Shown here: positions 1 through 8,922 of the stretch, in pieces
Layout of the letters: each line of letters starts with the position of its first letter
How positions within the stretch are numbered: the first letter of the stretch is position 1
DNA from: Streptomyces decoyicus
GTDB lineage: Bacteria > Actinomycetota > Actinomycetes > Streptomycetales > Streptomycetaceae
Assembly (NCBI RefSeq): GCF_019880305.1
Contig: NZ_CP082301.1
Coordinates: 5,084,001 to 5,148,000, forward strand
Length of the DNA stretch: 64,000 nucleotides
Direction: 5' to 3'
Position numbers and translations under genes: made by a program
Notes under the pieces: generated by a model
What the model was told of the DNA's origin: nothing
What the model saw: only the letters and a program-made list of their open reading frames with translations
The model's database searches: none

Positions 1-1
1 A

Positions 2-238
2 CTCGATCTCTCCGAGGTGCGGTTCTGCGATTCCAGCGGTGTCGGCGTGCTGATCGCCGCCCGCCGTCTGATGCGCTCCTGTCAGGGGCGGTTGCGGCTG
101 ATCCTGCCCGCGCAGGGCGCCGTGGACGGCTCGCACGTCAACCGTGTGCTGGCCGCGCTGGGCGTACGGCGGCTCTTCGAGGTCTACCCGGACCTGCGCA
201 CCGCCGTCGACGAGGCGGCCGCACCGCTCTCCGCCTGA
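2..238 (+). CDS. STAS-domain anti-sigma factor antagonist, 5' partial
   Basis: C-terminal part of a STAS-domain protein whose start lies left of the window. The reading frame is open from base 2 and ends with TGA at 236-238. The stretch LSEVRFCDSSGVGVLIAA carries the D-S-S-G-(V/I) signature of SpoIIAA/RsbV-like antagonists; the central Ser is the usual phosphorylation site. In the family, the unphosphorylated form binds an anti-sigma kinase and frees a sigma factor. The final helix (LFEVYPDLRTAVDEA) also fits the fold. No partner kinase is visible in the window. The domain call is firm; which sigma pathway it serves is unknown. Confidence 0.85.
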   Translation, partial: LDLSEVRFCDSSGVGVLIAARRLMRSCQGRLRLILPAQGAVDGSHVNRVLAALGVRRLFEVYPDLRTAVDEAAAPLSA

Positions 239-240
239 CA

Positions 241-384
241 CCTCCCGGGACGCGCCCCCGCCGGGATGTCCCTCCCGGGACGCGCCCCCTCCTGTTCACA
301 CGAGCAGCCCTTCGCCTCGCACGGGCCTGCGGGCTCACGGCCTTCCGCTCACGGGCCTTCCGGCTCAACGGGCCTTCCGGCTCA
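241..384. repeat. Short direct repeats downstream of STAS gene
   Basis: A 19-bp direct repeat (cctcccgggacgcgccccc) occurs at 241-259 and 271-289. A 17-bp unit (acgggccttccggctca) is exactly tandem at 351-367 and 368-384, with two degraded copies just upstream. No gene is apparent in 239-445. The repeats look like local slippage products. Confidence 0.6.
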
Positions 385-445
385 CGCGGCCCCTTTGCCG
401 CACTCGCGCCCTTCCGCTCATCCGCTCTGCCCGCGCCGGCCCGAT

Positions 446-1729
446 TCACCCCGCTCCGTACGGGAATTCCGCCCGTACGACGAAGCCGCCGTCGGAGGTC
501 CGCCGCGCCTCCAGCGTCCCGCCGAGGCTCTGGGCGCGCTCGCGCAGCCCCACCAGGCCGTGCCCGCCCCCGGGAAGCGCAGGGACCGTCGCCGTCGCGT
601 CCGGCGGCCCGTTCCGTATCTCCACCCGCAGCCCGTGCGTCGCACGGTTCTCGTCGGCCGCCTCCGCCCCGTCCGAGCCCTCGCCCCGCACCGCGTCCAC
701 CGGATCCACCCGCACCCGCACCTGTGCCCCCGGTGCATGCTTGCGGACGTTGGTGAGCGCCTCCTGGACCGTACGGAAGGCCGCGCGCTCCACCGTCTTC
801 GCCCCGCTCGCGCCGCCGGCCACCACACCGCCCTCGTACGTCACATCCAGCGCGCTCATCTCGATCAGCCGCGGCAGCTCCTCCAGATCGGGCTGGGGCG
901 CCAGGCCCCGGGCCTCCGCCGCCTCGCCGCCGTCCGCCCGCAGCACGCCCACCATGTGCCGCAGTTCCTCCAGCGTCCGTACGGACAGCTCCCGGATGGT
1001 CCTGGCACCCGCACGCGCCTCCGCGTCGTCCGTGCTGACCTGCACCGCCCCCGCCTGAAGGCTGATCAGACTGACCTGATGGGCCACCACGTCGTGCATC
1101 TCGCGGGCGAGCCGGGCGCGTTCGGTGGTCTTGACCCGGTCCGCGAGCAGCCGGTCCTCACGGCGCAGGCTGCGGGTCAGGTCCTCGACGCGGGAGGCCA
1201 GTTCCCGGCGGGTGCGCACCAGCAGTCCCAGCGCGATGGGCGCGGCCGAGGTGACGCTCGCGTCGATCAGCACCAGGGTGTTCTCGCGGTACGCGGTGAG
1301 TTCGAGGTCGGAGATCGGATACGGGAAGAAGTGCGCGGCGATCAGCAGCAGCGCACAGATGCCGAGCCGGACCCGGCCGGGCCGGCGGGCGGCCAGGGTG
1401 TAGAGCGCGATCATCGGCGCGAACCAGATGTAGCCGATGTAGAGCCCGGGGAGGGTGAAGAGGAAGACCAGCAGCGGGAAGCGGCGGCGCATCAGCAGGG
1501 CCGCCGCGGCCACCATCGAGACGCCCACTTCCAGGTCGAACTCGACGCCGTTGACCAGCATCGCGTCGGCGATCGCGAGCAGCAACGGGACCGCCAGCGG
1601 CGCGGCCTTGCGCAGCCGCCGCCCCAGCGTCCCACGCGCCAGGGCCTGCCACACCGCGGTACCGCGCGCCGCCGGCCCCCGGCCGGCCGTCCGCGGGCCG
1701 CCGCCCCGTCTGCCGCTCCCGCCTCTCAC
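446..1729 (-). CDS. Two-component sensor histidine kinase (HisKA_3/NarL-type partner)
   Basis: About 427 residues. The N-terminal half has several hydrophobic segments forming a membrane sensor. The dimerisation/phosphoacceptor motif REMHDVVAHQVSLISLQ follows, then an HATPase_c domain with the N-box QEALTNVRKHAP and a C-terminal G box GHGLVGLRERA. This is the DesK/NarX-like HPK7 group that phosphorylates LuxR-type regulators. The GTG start at 1729-1727 overlaps the stop of the upstream regulator as GTGA, so the two are translationally coupled; an adjacent in-frame GTG at 1732 is an alternative. The frame continues far upstream inside the regulator gene, but that extension is antisense-like shadow. 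The stimulus is unknown. Confidence 0.9.
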   Translation of the reverse strand: MRGGSGRRGGGPRTAGRGPAARGTAVWQALARGTLGRRLRKAAPLAVPLLLAIADAMLVNGVEFDLEVGVSMVAAAALLMRRRFPLLVFLFTLPGLYIGYIWFAPMIALYTLAARRPGRVRLGICALLLIAAHFFPYPISDLELTAYRENTLVLIDASVTSAAPIALGLLVRTRRELASRVEDLTRSLRREDRLLADRVKTTERARLAREMHDVVAHQVSLISLQAGAVQVSTDDAEARAGARTIRELSVRTLEELRHMVGVLRADGGEAAEARGLAPQPDLEELPRLIEMSALDVTYEGGVVAGGASGAKTVERAAFRTVQEALTNVRKHAPGAQVRVRVDPVDAVRGEGSDGAEAADENRATHGLRVEIRNGPPDATATVPALPGGGHGLVGLRERAQSLGGTLEARRTSDGGFVVRAEFPYGAG

Positions 1730-2388
1730 CACGCACCCCGCGGATCGCCCGTCACCAGACCGGCACGGTCGGCGACGATCGCTGCCTGGATGCGGTTGAT
1801 CCCGCCCAATTTGCCCAGCAGGGCGCGCACATGGTCCTTGACCGTACTGGGGGCGAGCCCCATCCGGTCGGCAATCTGGGCGTTGCCCAGGCCCTCCCCG
1901 AGCAGGGCCAGCACCTGCGACTCCCGCGGCGTGAGCCCGCTCACCGCCCGGTTCGCGGCGGCTTGGTCCTCGGCGGTCAGATAGCCCCCGATCACCGCGC
2001 GGGTGACCCCCGGATCGAGCACACTGCCACCCTCCGCCAGCGTCCGTACGGCCCGTACGAGTTGTTCCGGATCGGAGTCCTTGAGCAGAAACCCGGCCGC
2101 GCCCTCGCGCAGCGCCGCCGTCAGATACTCCTGGGCGTCGAAGGTGGTCAGCATCGCCACCGTCGGCGGCTCCGGTGCGGCGCGCAGCCGGCGCAGGACG
2201 GTCAGCCCGTCCACGTCCGGCATCCGGATGTCCAGCAGCACGACGTCGGCCGCGCACCGCAGCACGGTCTCCACGGCCTCGGCCCCACTACAGTCCGCGA
2301 CCATCTCGATGTCCGGGGCGGTCCCCAGAATCATCCGCAGTCCGGATCTGACCAGCCGCTCGTCGTCCACCACAGCGACACGGATCAC
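1726..2388 (-). CDS. LuxR/NarL-family response regulator
   Basis: 220 residues. The receiver domain begins VIRVAVVDDERLVRSG (acidic pair DD), carries the phospho-acceptor Asp in VVLLDIRMPDVDG and the conserved Lys in GFLLKDS. The C-terminal LuxR helix-turn-helix is LTPRESQVLALLGEGL...IADRMGLAPSTVKDHV. The GTG at 2388 is preferred because the receiver fold starts there and a GAAGGAG-rich segment lies upstream; a longer in-frame extension to 2493 has no domain content. It is the first gene of an operon with the histidine kinase (GTGA overlap). No target genes are obvious nearby. Confidence 0.92.
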   Translation of the reverse strand: MIRVAVVDDERLVRSGLRMILGTAPDIEMVADCSGAEAVETVLRCAADVVLLDIRMPDVDGLTVLRRLRAAPEPPTVAMLTTFDAQEYLTAALREGAAGFLLKDSDPEQLVRAVRTLAEGGSVLDPGVTRAVIGGYLTAEDQAAANRAVSGLTPRESQVLALLGEGLGNAQIADRMGLAPSTVKDHVRALLGKLGGINRIQAAIVADRAGLVTGDPRGAW

Positions 2389-2958
2389 CGGCCGCCCCTT
2401 TCTCCTTCGCACCCACCCGAGCTCGCGGAACCACCCGGCGCCGCGCGGTTCCGTTTCCCTGTCACCCGGGACCGCCCTGCGGCGGACCCGCACCCCCGCC
2501 GAGCGGCGGGGGTGAGCCCGCGACCTCTGGAGGATGCCGCGGGGAGCTCCCCACGGGCAGAGTGGTTCTCATGCTGCACCACTGAAGAGGCCACAAGCCC
2601 AGGACGCGTTGCAGTTCACATTGGCGGCCGCCGCGACCCCCACACGCGGCGGCCGCTGCGCGCGTGCGGGGGCGGTTCGGAGGGGGATCTCCCCCGCACG
2701 TCCGGCAACCGTCCTGGCATGCCCTTAAAACCCCTGGTCAACCGGGCTTTCATCGCTCCGTGAGCGGGCGCCCCGGCAGTGGGCGGACCCGTGCGGCATC
2801 CCACGGCACCGCGCTGAGCCGATCCGACAAAAGCCGCAACTACCGCGTGTCCACCGCCGGATCGTCGAGCAGGTACCCGCGCGTGGTCCGGCAGCGCGGC
2901 ACCCACCCCGAGCCGCCGACCGCGCCACGTCCGCGCACGGCGCGGTACGCCGTCTTCC
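2389..2958. other. Intergenic region with two perfect inverted repeats, no gene seen
   Basis: About 570 bp between a leftward membrane-protein gene and the leftward regulator. No convincing coding frame is seen. Two strong palindromes stand out: 2491-2500/2505-2514 (10-bp stem, GAGC loop) and 2624-2635/2645-2656 (12-bp stem, 9-nt loop). The first lies about 100 bp upstream of the regulator start and could sit in its 5' leader; the second could end an upstream transcript or be a protein-binding site. Confidence 0.5.
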
Positions 2959-4002
2959 CTACAACCCCCCGTTGCGCCCGACCGCCGCCGTCCGGAACCC
3001 CTCCGTCCGCATGCCGCCGTACGGGCCGAAGCCGCGTCCGCCGGCCAGGACGACCACCGAGGTCATGGCCGCCAGGGCGTAGGCCGTCGTGGCGAGCGAC
3101 AGGGCGCCCCCGGGGGTCTCGAAGGAGCGGTTGAAGAAGTCCGTCACGGTCAGCCAGACGACCATCCGCACGGTCACATACAGCTCCAGCGCCGCGAACA
3201 CCAGGAGGGCACCGCGCACTTCCCGCCGCCCCCGGCAGGCCAGCACGCCGAGGACGAAGAGCACGAGCACCGACCCGACGGTGGTGAACTCGGTGGGCGC
3301 CGCCAGGTGGAGCGTGCCGAGGACCGAACCGTCGACCACCGCGCGCAGATAGTGGCCCGCGCCCTCCCCGGTCAGATCGCGGACGGCCCAGCCGATCCGT
3401 GCCAGGCCCATCAGCAGGAACAGCACCCCGCAGATCCGGGACGAGCGGCGCCACCACGCTTCCGGGTCGTCCGCCGCCCCCGGAGCGCTCGGGTGCACCC
3501 CGCGGCGCCGCTCGGTGGCCGGGAACATCGCGAGCAGCACCACCAGCGCCACCACCAGCCCCAGGCCGCGGGTGGCGAGCGCCCAGCCGCCCAGCGGGTC
3601 GTGGCGGTACTGGTCGCGGTAGGCGGCGTCGAAGAGGCCCAGTCCTTCCCGCAGGGAGACGGCGAGCAGTACGAAACCGGACAGCAGCGCGGCGGAGCGC
3701 GCCACCCGCCGCTGGGCCAGTGCCAGCCCGGCGATCACCAGGCACGCGACGGTGAAGGCCCACTCGTGCGGGCCGAGAGTCTGGGTCGCGAGGGAGGCGC
3801 CCGGGTTGAACATGCCCTCCAGGAAGTCCCAGGCGTTGCCGTCCCCCTGGCGGATCCCGTAGACCGTCCAGGCGGTCAGCGCGCCGGAGTAGACGGCCAG
3901 GGACAGAGCGGTCGCGAGGTAGGCGCCGCTGTGCTCCGGGGCGGCCCGGCCCGGAGCGGGGCTCGGACGGACATCCACCGTTCCACCGTCCTGCATCACC
4001 AC
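2959..4002 (-). CDS. Multi-pass integral membrane protein, unknown function
   Basis: 347 residues with about eight hydrophobic segments separated by short Arg-rich loops, for example around AFTVACLVIAGLALAQRR, GLVVALVVLLAMFPA and FTTVGSVLVLFVLGVLA. No catalytic or transport motif was recognised. The protein starts MVMQDGGTVDV; internal GTG/ATG codons a few residues downstream are possible starts. It stands alone, transcribed leftward, with long spacers on both sides. It is a real gene by length, topology and Streptomyces-like codon use; the function cannot be assigned. Confidence 0.75.
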   Translation of the reverse strand: MVMQDGGTVDVRPSPAPGRAAPEHSGAYLATALSLAVYSGALTAWTVYGIRQGDGNAWDFLEGMFNPGASLATQTLGPHEWAFTVACLVIAGLALAQRRVARSAALLSGFVLLAVSLREGLGLFDAAYRDQYRHDPLGGWALATRGLGLVVALVVLLAMFPATERRRGVHPSAPGAADDPEAWWRRSSRICGVLFLLMGLARIGWAVRDLTGEGAGHYLRAVVDGSVLGTLHLAAPTEFTTVGSVLVLFVLGVLACRGRREVRGALLVFAALELYVTVRMVVWLTVTDFFNRSFETPGGALSLATTAYALAAMTSVVVLAGGRGFGPYGGMRTEGFRTAAVGRNGGL

Positions 4003-4136
4003 GACCGACCCCCGATCCGCCTCTCGTAGCCGCCCTACGGGTCGTTCCCGTACGACAGCCTCACTGTGTCAAGGACGGTGGTGGAGCAGGTGGAGGTTCC
4101 ACCCCGTGTGTCGTGTGGTCGGTTTGCCGGGTGGGC

Positions 4137-4190
4137 CGTGTGACGTGCGGTCAGGTGACCGGGGGTGGACGTGTGACGTGTGGTCAGGTG
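4137..4190. repeat. 21-bp imperfect direct repeat in GT-rich spacer
   Basis: The 21-bp unit beginning cgtgtgacgtg and ending ggtcaggtg occurs at 4137-4157 and 4170-4190 with one difference. The whole 4100-4230 spacer is skewed to G and T on the + strand, unlike its neighbours. It separates two leftward genes. Function unknown. Confidence 0.55.
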
Positions 4191-4234
4191 TGTCGTGGGG
4201 TTACGTGTGTCCGTGGGGCCCGGGTTCCGGATGA

Positions 4235-4705
4235 TCAGTGCACATGCCGGGCGGTGGCCGCGATGAAGTCCCTTATGCCCTGGCGGGTGGTGGCCCGCAG
4301 GGCGGTGAGGGCCTCCTGGTCGCGGGCCCAATGCAGTTCGGTCGTCGCCGACATCACCTGCTCGCTGCGCTCCAGTATCTCGGCGTCGTCGGTCACCATC
4401 TGCGCCCGGAACATGGCTTCTTGGGCGGTGTAGCGGGTCTTGTACACCTCCTCGCGCAGCTCAGGGGAGTCCTCGTCGCAGCGGCCCTCCTCGTGGAGCA
4501 CGAACCAGCGGTGGACGAGGACCCGCCGGTAGTCCAGCAGCGCCCCCGCGTAGGCGCAGTACGCATCGATACGCTCCTGCCGCAGCCGCTCCGCGCGGGC
4601 GAACTGCTCACTGCGCTCCGCCGCCCGGCTCTGGAAGAAGTGGGTGATGCCGGAACCCAGCAGGGTGCCGATGACGGCCACAACGCTCGCAACAACTGCC
4701 TCCAT
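4235..4705 (-). CDS. Small membrane-anchored protein with helical cytoplasmic domain
   Basis: 156 residues. A single N-terminal hydrophobic segment (VVASVVAVIGTLLGSGITHFF) is followed by a long charged, helix-rich region with many Arg/Glu pairs (SEQFARAERLRQERIDAYCAYA), consistent with a coiled coil. Similar one-TM, coiled-coil proteins are common in Streptomyces and have no assigned role. The start is ATG at 4705, divergent from the kinase at 4814, leaving about 108 bp that must hold both promoters. Confidence 0.75.
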   Translation of the reverse strand: MEAVVASVVAVIGTLLGSGITHFFQSRAAERSEQFARAERLRQERIDAYCAYAGALLDYRRVLVHRWFVLHEEGRCDEDSPELREEVYKTRYTAQEAMFRAQMVTDDAEILERSEQVMSATTELHWARDQEALTALRATTRQGIRDFIAATARHVH

Positions 4706-4813
4706 GGGGGCAGTGGACCACAGCGGTCCGGACCGGCGTCAGGCCACGGGCGACCATGGCCGGTCCCTGGGGTGCGCCCTTCCGGTGGGGGGCCGGTGCG
4801 GCAAGATGGGGCC

Positions 4814-7075
4814 ATGGGGATCATCGGGGGCGAGGGCCGGCTGATCGGGGGCCGCTACCGCCTGGGAATACGGCTGGGACGCGGCGGAATGGGCACGGTC
4901 TGGCGCGCCACCGACGAGATCCTTGGCCGCCAAGTGGCAGTCAAGGAGCTGCACTTGGACGAGGGGACGACCGAGGCCGAAGCGCGGGTGCAGCGCGAGC
5001 GGGCGATGCGCGAGGCACGGACGGTCGCCCGGATCAAGCACCCCAATGTGATTGTCGTCCATGACGTCGTCGAGCAGGACGGCCGGCCGTGGATCGTGAT
5101 GGAGCTGGTGGAGGGCCCGTCGCTGGCCGACCGGCTCCAGAGCGGCGGGCCGGTCGCCCCGCGCGAGGCGGCCCGGATCGGCGTCGCGCTGCTGGGCGCG
5201 CTGCACGCCGCGCACGCCCTCGGGGTGCTGCACCGCGACATCAAGCCCGCGAACGTCCTGATGGAGTCGGACAGCGGCCGCGTCGTGCTCACCGACTTCG
5301 GGATCGCCCAGGTTCCCGGCGTCACGACCCTGACCGACGCCGGCGGCTTCGTCGGCTCACCCGAATACACCGCGCCGGAGCGGATGGCCGGCCGCGGCGC
5401 CGGGCCCGAGGCCGACCTCTGGTCGCTCGGGGTGCTGCTGTGTGTGGCGCTCAGCGGCGAATCGCCGTTCCGCCGCGACTCGTTGGGCGGCGTGCTGCAT
5501 GCCGTCGTGTACGACGAGATCGAACTCCCCGAGGCCGCCCGCCCGTTGCACGCCGTCGTGCACGGGTTGCTGGAGCGGGACACGGGGCGCCGCCTGGGGG
5601 CCGGCGAAACGGAGCGGCTGCTGCGCGGCTATCTCCAGTCGGGCCGCGCCCCGGAGCGTGGAACGGGCGGACACGGGGGGCACGGCGGGCACGGGCCCAG
5701 CCCCGGCCGCTTCCCGGGCCACGGTCTCGGCGGCGGGGCAACGGGCCTGGCCGCGCAGGCCGCGGAGGCCGTGGCGGGGGCGGAAGCGGGAACGAGTGGG
5801 CCGGTGGGGCCGAAGGGGTCCGGCGGAGCGCCGGGAGCGGCCGGATCGCCGGGAGCGGGCGGCCCGGCAGGAGCGGGCGGCTCGACGAGACCGGGCGGAC
5901 CGCCGGGAGCAGGCGAATCGCCGGCACCGGGCGGCTCCCCGGCACCGGGCGGCTCCCCGGCACCGGGCGGCTCCCCGGCACCGGGCGGCTCCCCGGCACC
6001 GGGCGGGCCCCGCCCCGGCGACCCGGCGGCTCCGCCCCACCCCGGGTCCGGCGCCCATGCCTCCCCGTACGACGGACCCGGCGGCGGCCTGCCCGGCGAG
6101 CAGCCGCCCAACGAGCACCCGCACCACGAACCCCGCCCCGACCAGCACTCGCACCACGAACACCGTCCCGACCATCACCCGTCCCATGAACACCCGCCCG
6201 GCGAGCACCCGCCCGGGGAGGGCCCCCTCACCGCGGATACGCCGCCTTTCCCCGCCGGCCCGGCTCGGGCGTCCGACGGAGGCGGCGCCGGGCACCCGGG
6301 AAGACGGGCGGGTGGCCGCGGCCCGGCCGCGCCGATCCGTGCGGCGCTCGACGACCGGGCGCTGGCCGCGGCCGCCCGCCCGCACACCGGCCGCACCCGC
6401 ACCGTCCTGCTGGTGGCGCTCGCGGCGGTGCTGATCGGCGGCGCGGGCGCGGGCATCGCCGTCCTGCTGATGAACGGGGGCGGGACCGGCGACGGTCCCG
6501 ACGGGCGTGGCCGGCCCAGCCGCTCCCAGCAGGCCTCGGACGCCGGGCCCACGCGGCCCACCGGCCCCGGCACGGCGAAGCCCACCGCCCCGGCCACCTC
6601 GTCGCCGTCCCCCGGTGCCACCGGCAAGGTCCCGGCCGGCTACCGCCTCGTGAGCGACCCGGCCGGCTTCGTGCTCGCCGTACCGGAGGGCTTCACGCGC
6701 TCGTACGAGAACGAGCGCGTCTACTACTCCTCCCAGGGCGAGCGGTTCCGCATCGGCATCCAGCTGCAGAAGCGGGTGCCGGAGGGGCCGCTGGGCGCGA
6801 TGCGTACGGCGGACGCGGAGGGGCCCGTCCACTACCCCGGCTACCGTCAGGGGCAGGTCACCGAGACCACCCACAACGGACTCCGGGCCGGGCGCTGGGA
6901 GTTCGTCTGGGACGGCGGTGCCCAGGACGGGGGCCCCCGGTACACCTACGACCTCAGCTGGGACGAGGGCGGCAGGATGATCGACGTGTGGATCTCCTCC
7001 CCGGTCGGCTCGCGCACCGAGGCCGAGCGGCACTTCGACACCGCGCTCGACGCGTTCCGGCTGCCCGGGGCCTGA
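4814..7075 (+). CDS. Membrane Ser/Thr protein kinase with Pro/Gly-rich linker
   Basis: 753 residues. An N-terminal Hanks-type kinase domain occupies residues ~15-275: Gly loop GRGGMGTVW, VAVKEL lysine, catalytic HRDIKPANVL (~140), DFGIAQ (~161) and APE. A ~240-residue Gly/Pro/His-rich linker follows, with GGSPAP hexapeptide repeats, then one TM segment (TVLLVALAAVLIGG, ~530-553) and a ~200-residue external domain starting after SQQASD. Start ATG 4814 is chosen because the kinase fold begins at residue ~13; the frame runs open upstream without domain content. It lacks PASTA repeats. The external domain resembles in layout the one in the second kinase at 26915. The ligand is unknown. Confidence 0.93.
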   Translation: MGIIGGEGRLIGGRYRLGIRLGRGGMGTVWRATDEILGRQVAVKELHLDEGTTEAEARVQRERAMREARTVARIKHPNVIVVHDVVEQDGRPWIVMELVEGPSLADRLQSGGPVAPREAARIGVALLGALHAAHALGVLHRDIKPANVLMESDSGRVVLTDFGIAQVPGVTTLTDAGGFVGSPEYTAPERMAGRGAGPEADLWSLGVLLCVALSGESPFRRDSLGGVLHAVVYDEIELPEAARPLHAVVHGLLERDTGRRLGAGETERLLRGYLQSGRAPERGTGGHGGHGGHGPSPGRFPGHGLGGGATGLAAQAAEAVAGAEAGTSGPVGPKGSGGAPGAAGSPGAGGPAGAGGSTRPGGPPGAGESPAPGGSPAPGGSPAPGGSPAPGGSPAPGGPRPGDPAAPPHPGSGAHASPYDGPGGGLPGEQPPNEHPHHEPRPDQHSHHEHRPDHHPSHEHPPGEHPPGEGPLTADTPPFPAGPARASDGGGAGHPGRRAGGRGPAAPIRAALDDRALAAAARPHTGRTRTVLLVALAAVLIGGAGAGIAVLLMNGGGTGDGPDGRGRPSRSQQASDAGPTRPTGPGTAKPTAPATSSPSPGATGKVPAGYRLVSDPAGFVLAVPEGFTRSYENERVYYSSQGERFRIGIQLQKRVPEGPLGAMRTADAEGPVHYPGYRQGQVTETTHNGLRAGRWEFVWDGGAQDGGPRYTYDLSWDEGGRMIDVWISSPVGSRTEAERHFDTALDAFRLPGA
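5931..6002 (+). repeat. Four exact 18-bp coding repeats in kinase linker
   Basis: The 18-bp unit gcggctccccggcaccgg occurs four times head to tail (5931-5948, 5949-5966, 5967-5984, 5985-6002), encoding Gly-Gly-Ser-Pro-Ala-Pro. Exact conservation at DNA level suggests recent slippage expansion, so the linker length probably varies between strains. Confidence 0.9.
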
Positions 7076-7204
7076 CCCCGGCCTCCCGGTCGTCCCAGGC
7101 CGGCACCCTTGCGGCCAGCGAACGCTGGCACGATTGTGCGTACGGCGTGAAAACTCATTACTCCCGGGTACACAAAGCGTCCGGGGAGGAATACGCTCGC
7201 CGAC

Positions 7205-8902
7205 ATGACGGACTCGCAGGACACCGGAACAGCGCCCACCGCCGCCGACGAGGCCCCCGCCGAGGCTCCCGCAGCCCCCGCAGCAACCGCCACCGACGAG
7301 GCCCCCGGCGCGCCCCTCGAGGGCAACCCGGTCGCCCCCGCCCCGGCAGGCGCCCGTACGGCGGCGGACGTGGTCACCCCCGAGGTCGCCGCCCGGCTCA
7401 CCCGCGGCGTGGTGGGCAGCGGCCGCACCGCCAACCACACCCCGTTCACCGGGGAGAAGCTGGCCGACCTGCCGGAGTCCACCCCCGAGGACGTCGCCAC
7501 CGCCTTCGAGCGGGCCCGTGCCGCCCAGGAGCGCTGGGCCAAGGTCCCGGTCAAGCAGCGCGCCGCGGTCCTGCTCCGCTTCCACGACCTGGTGCTGCGC
7601 CGCCAGGCCGAGGTGCTCGACCTGATCCAGCTGGAGACCGGCAAGGCGCGGCTGCACGCCCATGAGGAGGTGCAGGCGGTCACCGTCACCGCCCGCCACT
7701 ACGGCCGCAAGGCCCACGCCTACCTCAAGCCCAAGGCCCGCACCGGCGTCGTACCGACCCTCACCAAGGTCACCGAACTCCGCCAGCCCCGGGGCGTCGT
7801 CGGGCAGATCGCCCCCTGGAACTACCCCTTCGAACTGTCCGTGGGCGACGCCCTGCCGGCCTTCGTCGCGGGCAACGCCGTCGTCATGAAGCCCGACACG
7901 GAGACCGCGCTGACCGCGCTGTGGGCCCGTGAGCAGCTCATCGAGGCCGGGCTGCCGGAGGACGTCTGGCAGGTCGTGCTCGGGGAGGGCCCGGTCGTCG
8001 GCCCCGCCGTCGTCGAGCACGCCGACTACGTCTCCTTCACCGGCTCGACCCGTACGGGCCGCGAGGTGGCCCAGGGCGCGGCCGCCCGCCTGGTCGGGGT
8101 CTCCCTCGAACTCGGCGGCAAGAACGCCATGCTGGTGCTCCAGGACGCCGATGTGGAGAAGGCCGCCTCCGGCGCCGTCCGCGGCTGCTTCTCCTCCGCG
8201 GGCCAGCTGTGCATCTCCATCGAGCGGCTGTACGTCCACGAGTCCATCGCCGACGACTTCCTCCAGCGGTTCGCCGCCCGTACGAAGGCGATGCGGCTGG
8301 GCAACTCCCTCGCCTACGGCGCCGACATGGGCTCGCTGGTCGGCGAGGGCCAGCTGGAGACCGTCACCCGCCATGTCGAGGAGGCCGTCGCCAAGGGCGC
8401 CGAGCTGGTCGCCGGCGGCCGCCCCCGCCCCGACATCGGCCCGCTCTTCTACGAGCCGACCATCCTCGACGGCGTCCAGGCCCCGATGGCGGTCTGCGGC
8501 GAGGAGACCTTCGGCCCGGTCGTCTCGATCTACCGCTTCAGCGACGAGGACGAGGCGGTGGCGCTCGCCAACGCCACGCCGTACGGCCTGAACTCCAGCG
8601 TCTGGACCAAGGACGGCCGCCGCGGCCGCGCGGTCGCCGCCCGGCTGCGGACGGGCACGGTCAACGTCAACGAGTCCTACGCGGCCGGCTACGGCAGTGT
8701 GCAGGCGCCGATGGGCGGCATGGGGGACTCGGGCCTGGGCCGCCGGCACGGATCCGAGGGCATCCTCAAGTACACCGAGGCGCAGACCGTAGCCCAGCAG
8801 CGGCTGATGCCGCTCGCACCGTCCTTCGGGATGACCGACGAGAAGTACGCACAGTTCATGACCCGCAGCTTGCGCGCGATGAAGGCGTTCCGACTCCGCT
8901 AA
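7205..8902 (+). CDS. gabD: Succinate-semialdehyde dehydrogenase (NAD(P)+)
   Basis: 565 residues, aldehyde dehydrogenase superfamily. Cofactor-site motifs are APWNYPFEL (~203) and KPDTETALTALW (~229); the general base Glu is in SLELGGKN (~302) and the catalytic Cys in GQLCISIERL (~335). Best fit by overall pattern is the GabD2-type succinic semialdehyde dehydrogenase, which oxidises succinate semialdehyde to succinate; another aldehyde substrate is possible. An Ala/Pro-rich N-terminal extension of ~60 residues is unusual. A TACGCT -10-like box about 7 nt before ATG 7205 suggests a leaderless transcript; the GGAGG lies too far (15 nt) to be ideal. The GMC oxidoreductase follows 20 bp downstream in the same operon. 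Confidence 0.88.
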   Translation: MTDSQDTGTAPTAADEAPAEAPAAPAATATDEAPGAPLEGNPVAPAPAGARTAADVVTPEVAARLTRGVVGSGRTANHTPFTGEKLADLPESTPEDVATAFERARAAQERWAKVPVKQRAAVLLRFHDLVLRRQAEVLDLIQLETGKARLHAHEEVQAVTVTARHYGRKAHAYLKPKARTGVVPTLTKVTELRQPRGVVGQIAPWNYPFELSVGDALPAFVAGNAVVMKPDTETALTALWAREQLIEAGLPEDVWQVVLGEGPVVGPAVVEHADYVSFTGSTRTGREVAQGAAARLVGVSLELGGKNAMLVLQDADVEKAASGAVRGCFSSAGQLCISIERLYVHESIADDFLQRFAARTKAMRLGNSLAYGADMGSLVGEGQLETVTRHVEEAVAKGAELVAGGRPRPDIGPLFYEPTILDGVQAPMAVCGEETFGPVVSIYRFSDEDEAVALANATPYGLNSSVWTKDGRRGRAVAARLRTGTVNVNESYAAGYGSVQAPMGGMGDSGLGRRHGSEGILKYTEAQTVAQQRLMPLAPSFGMTDEKYAQFMTRSLRAMKAFRLR

Positions 8903-8922
8903 CACCTCAGCAGGGAGAGCCA

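Noticed and set aside
5357..8905. 1182-codon minus-strand open frame across the kinase and gabD
   Set aside because: It lies antisense to two well-supported genes, is low complexity (Arg/Gly/Ala), and has no domain; it is a G+C frame shadow.
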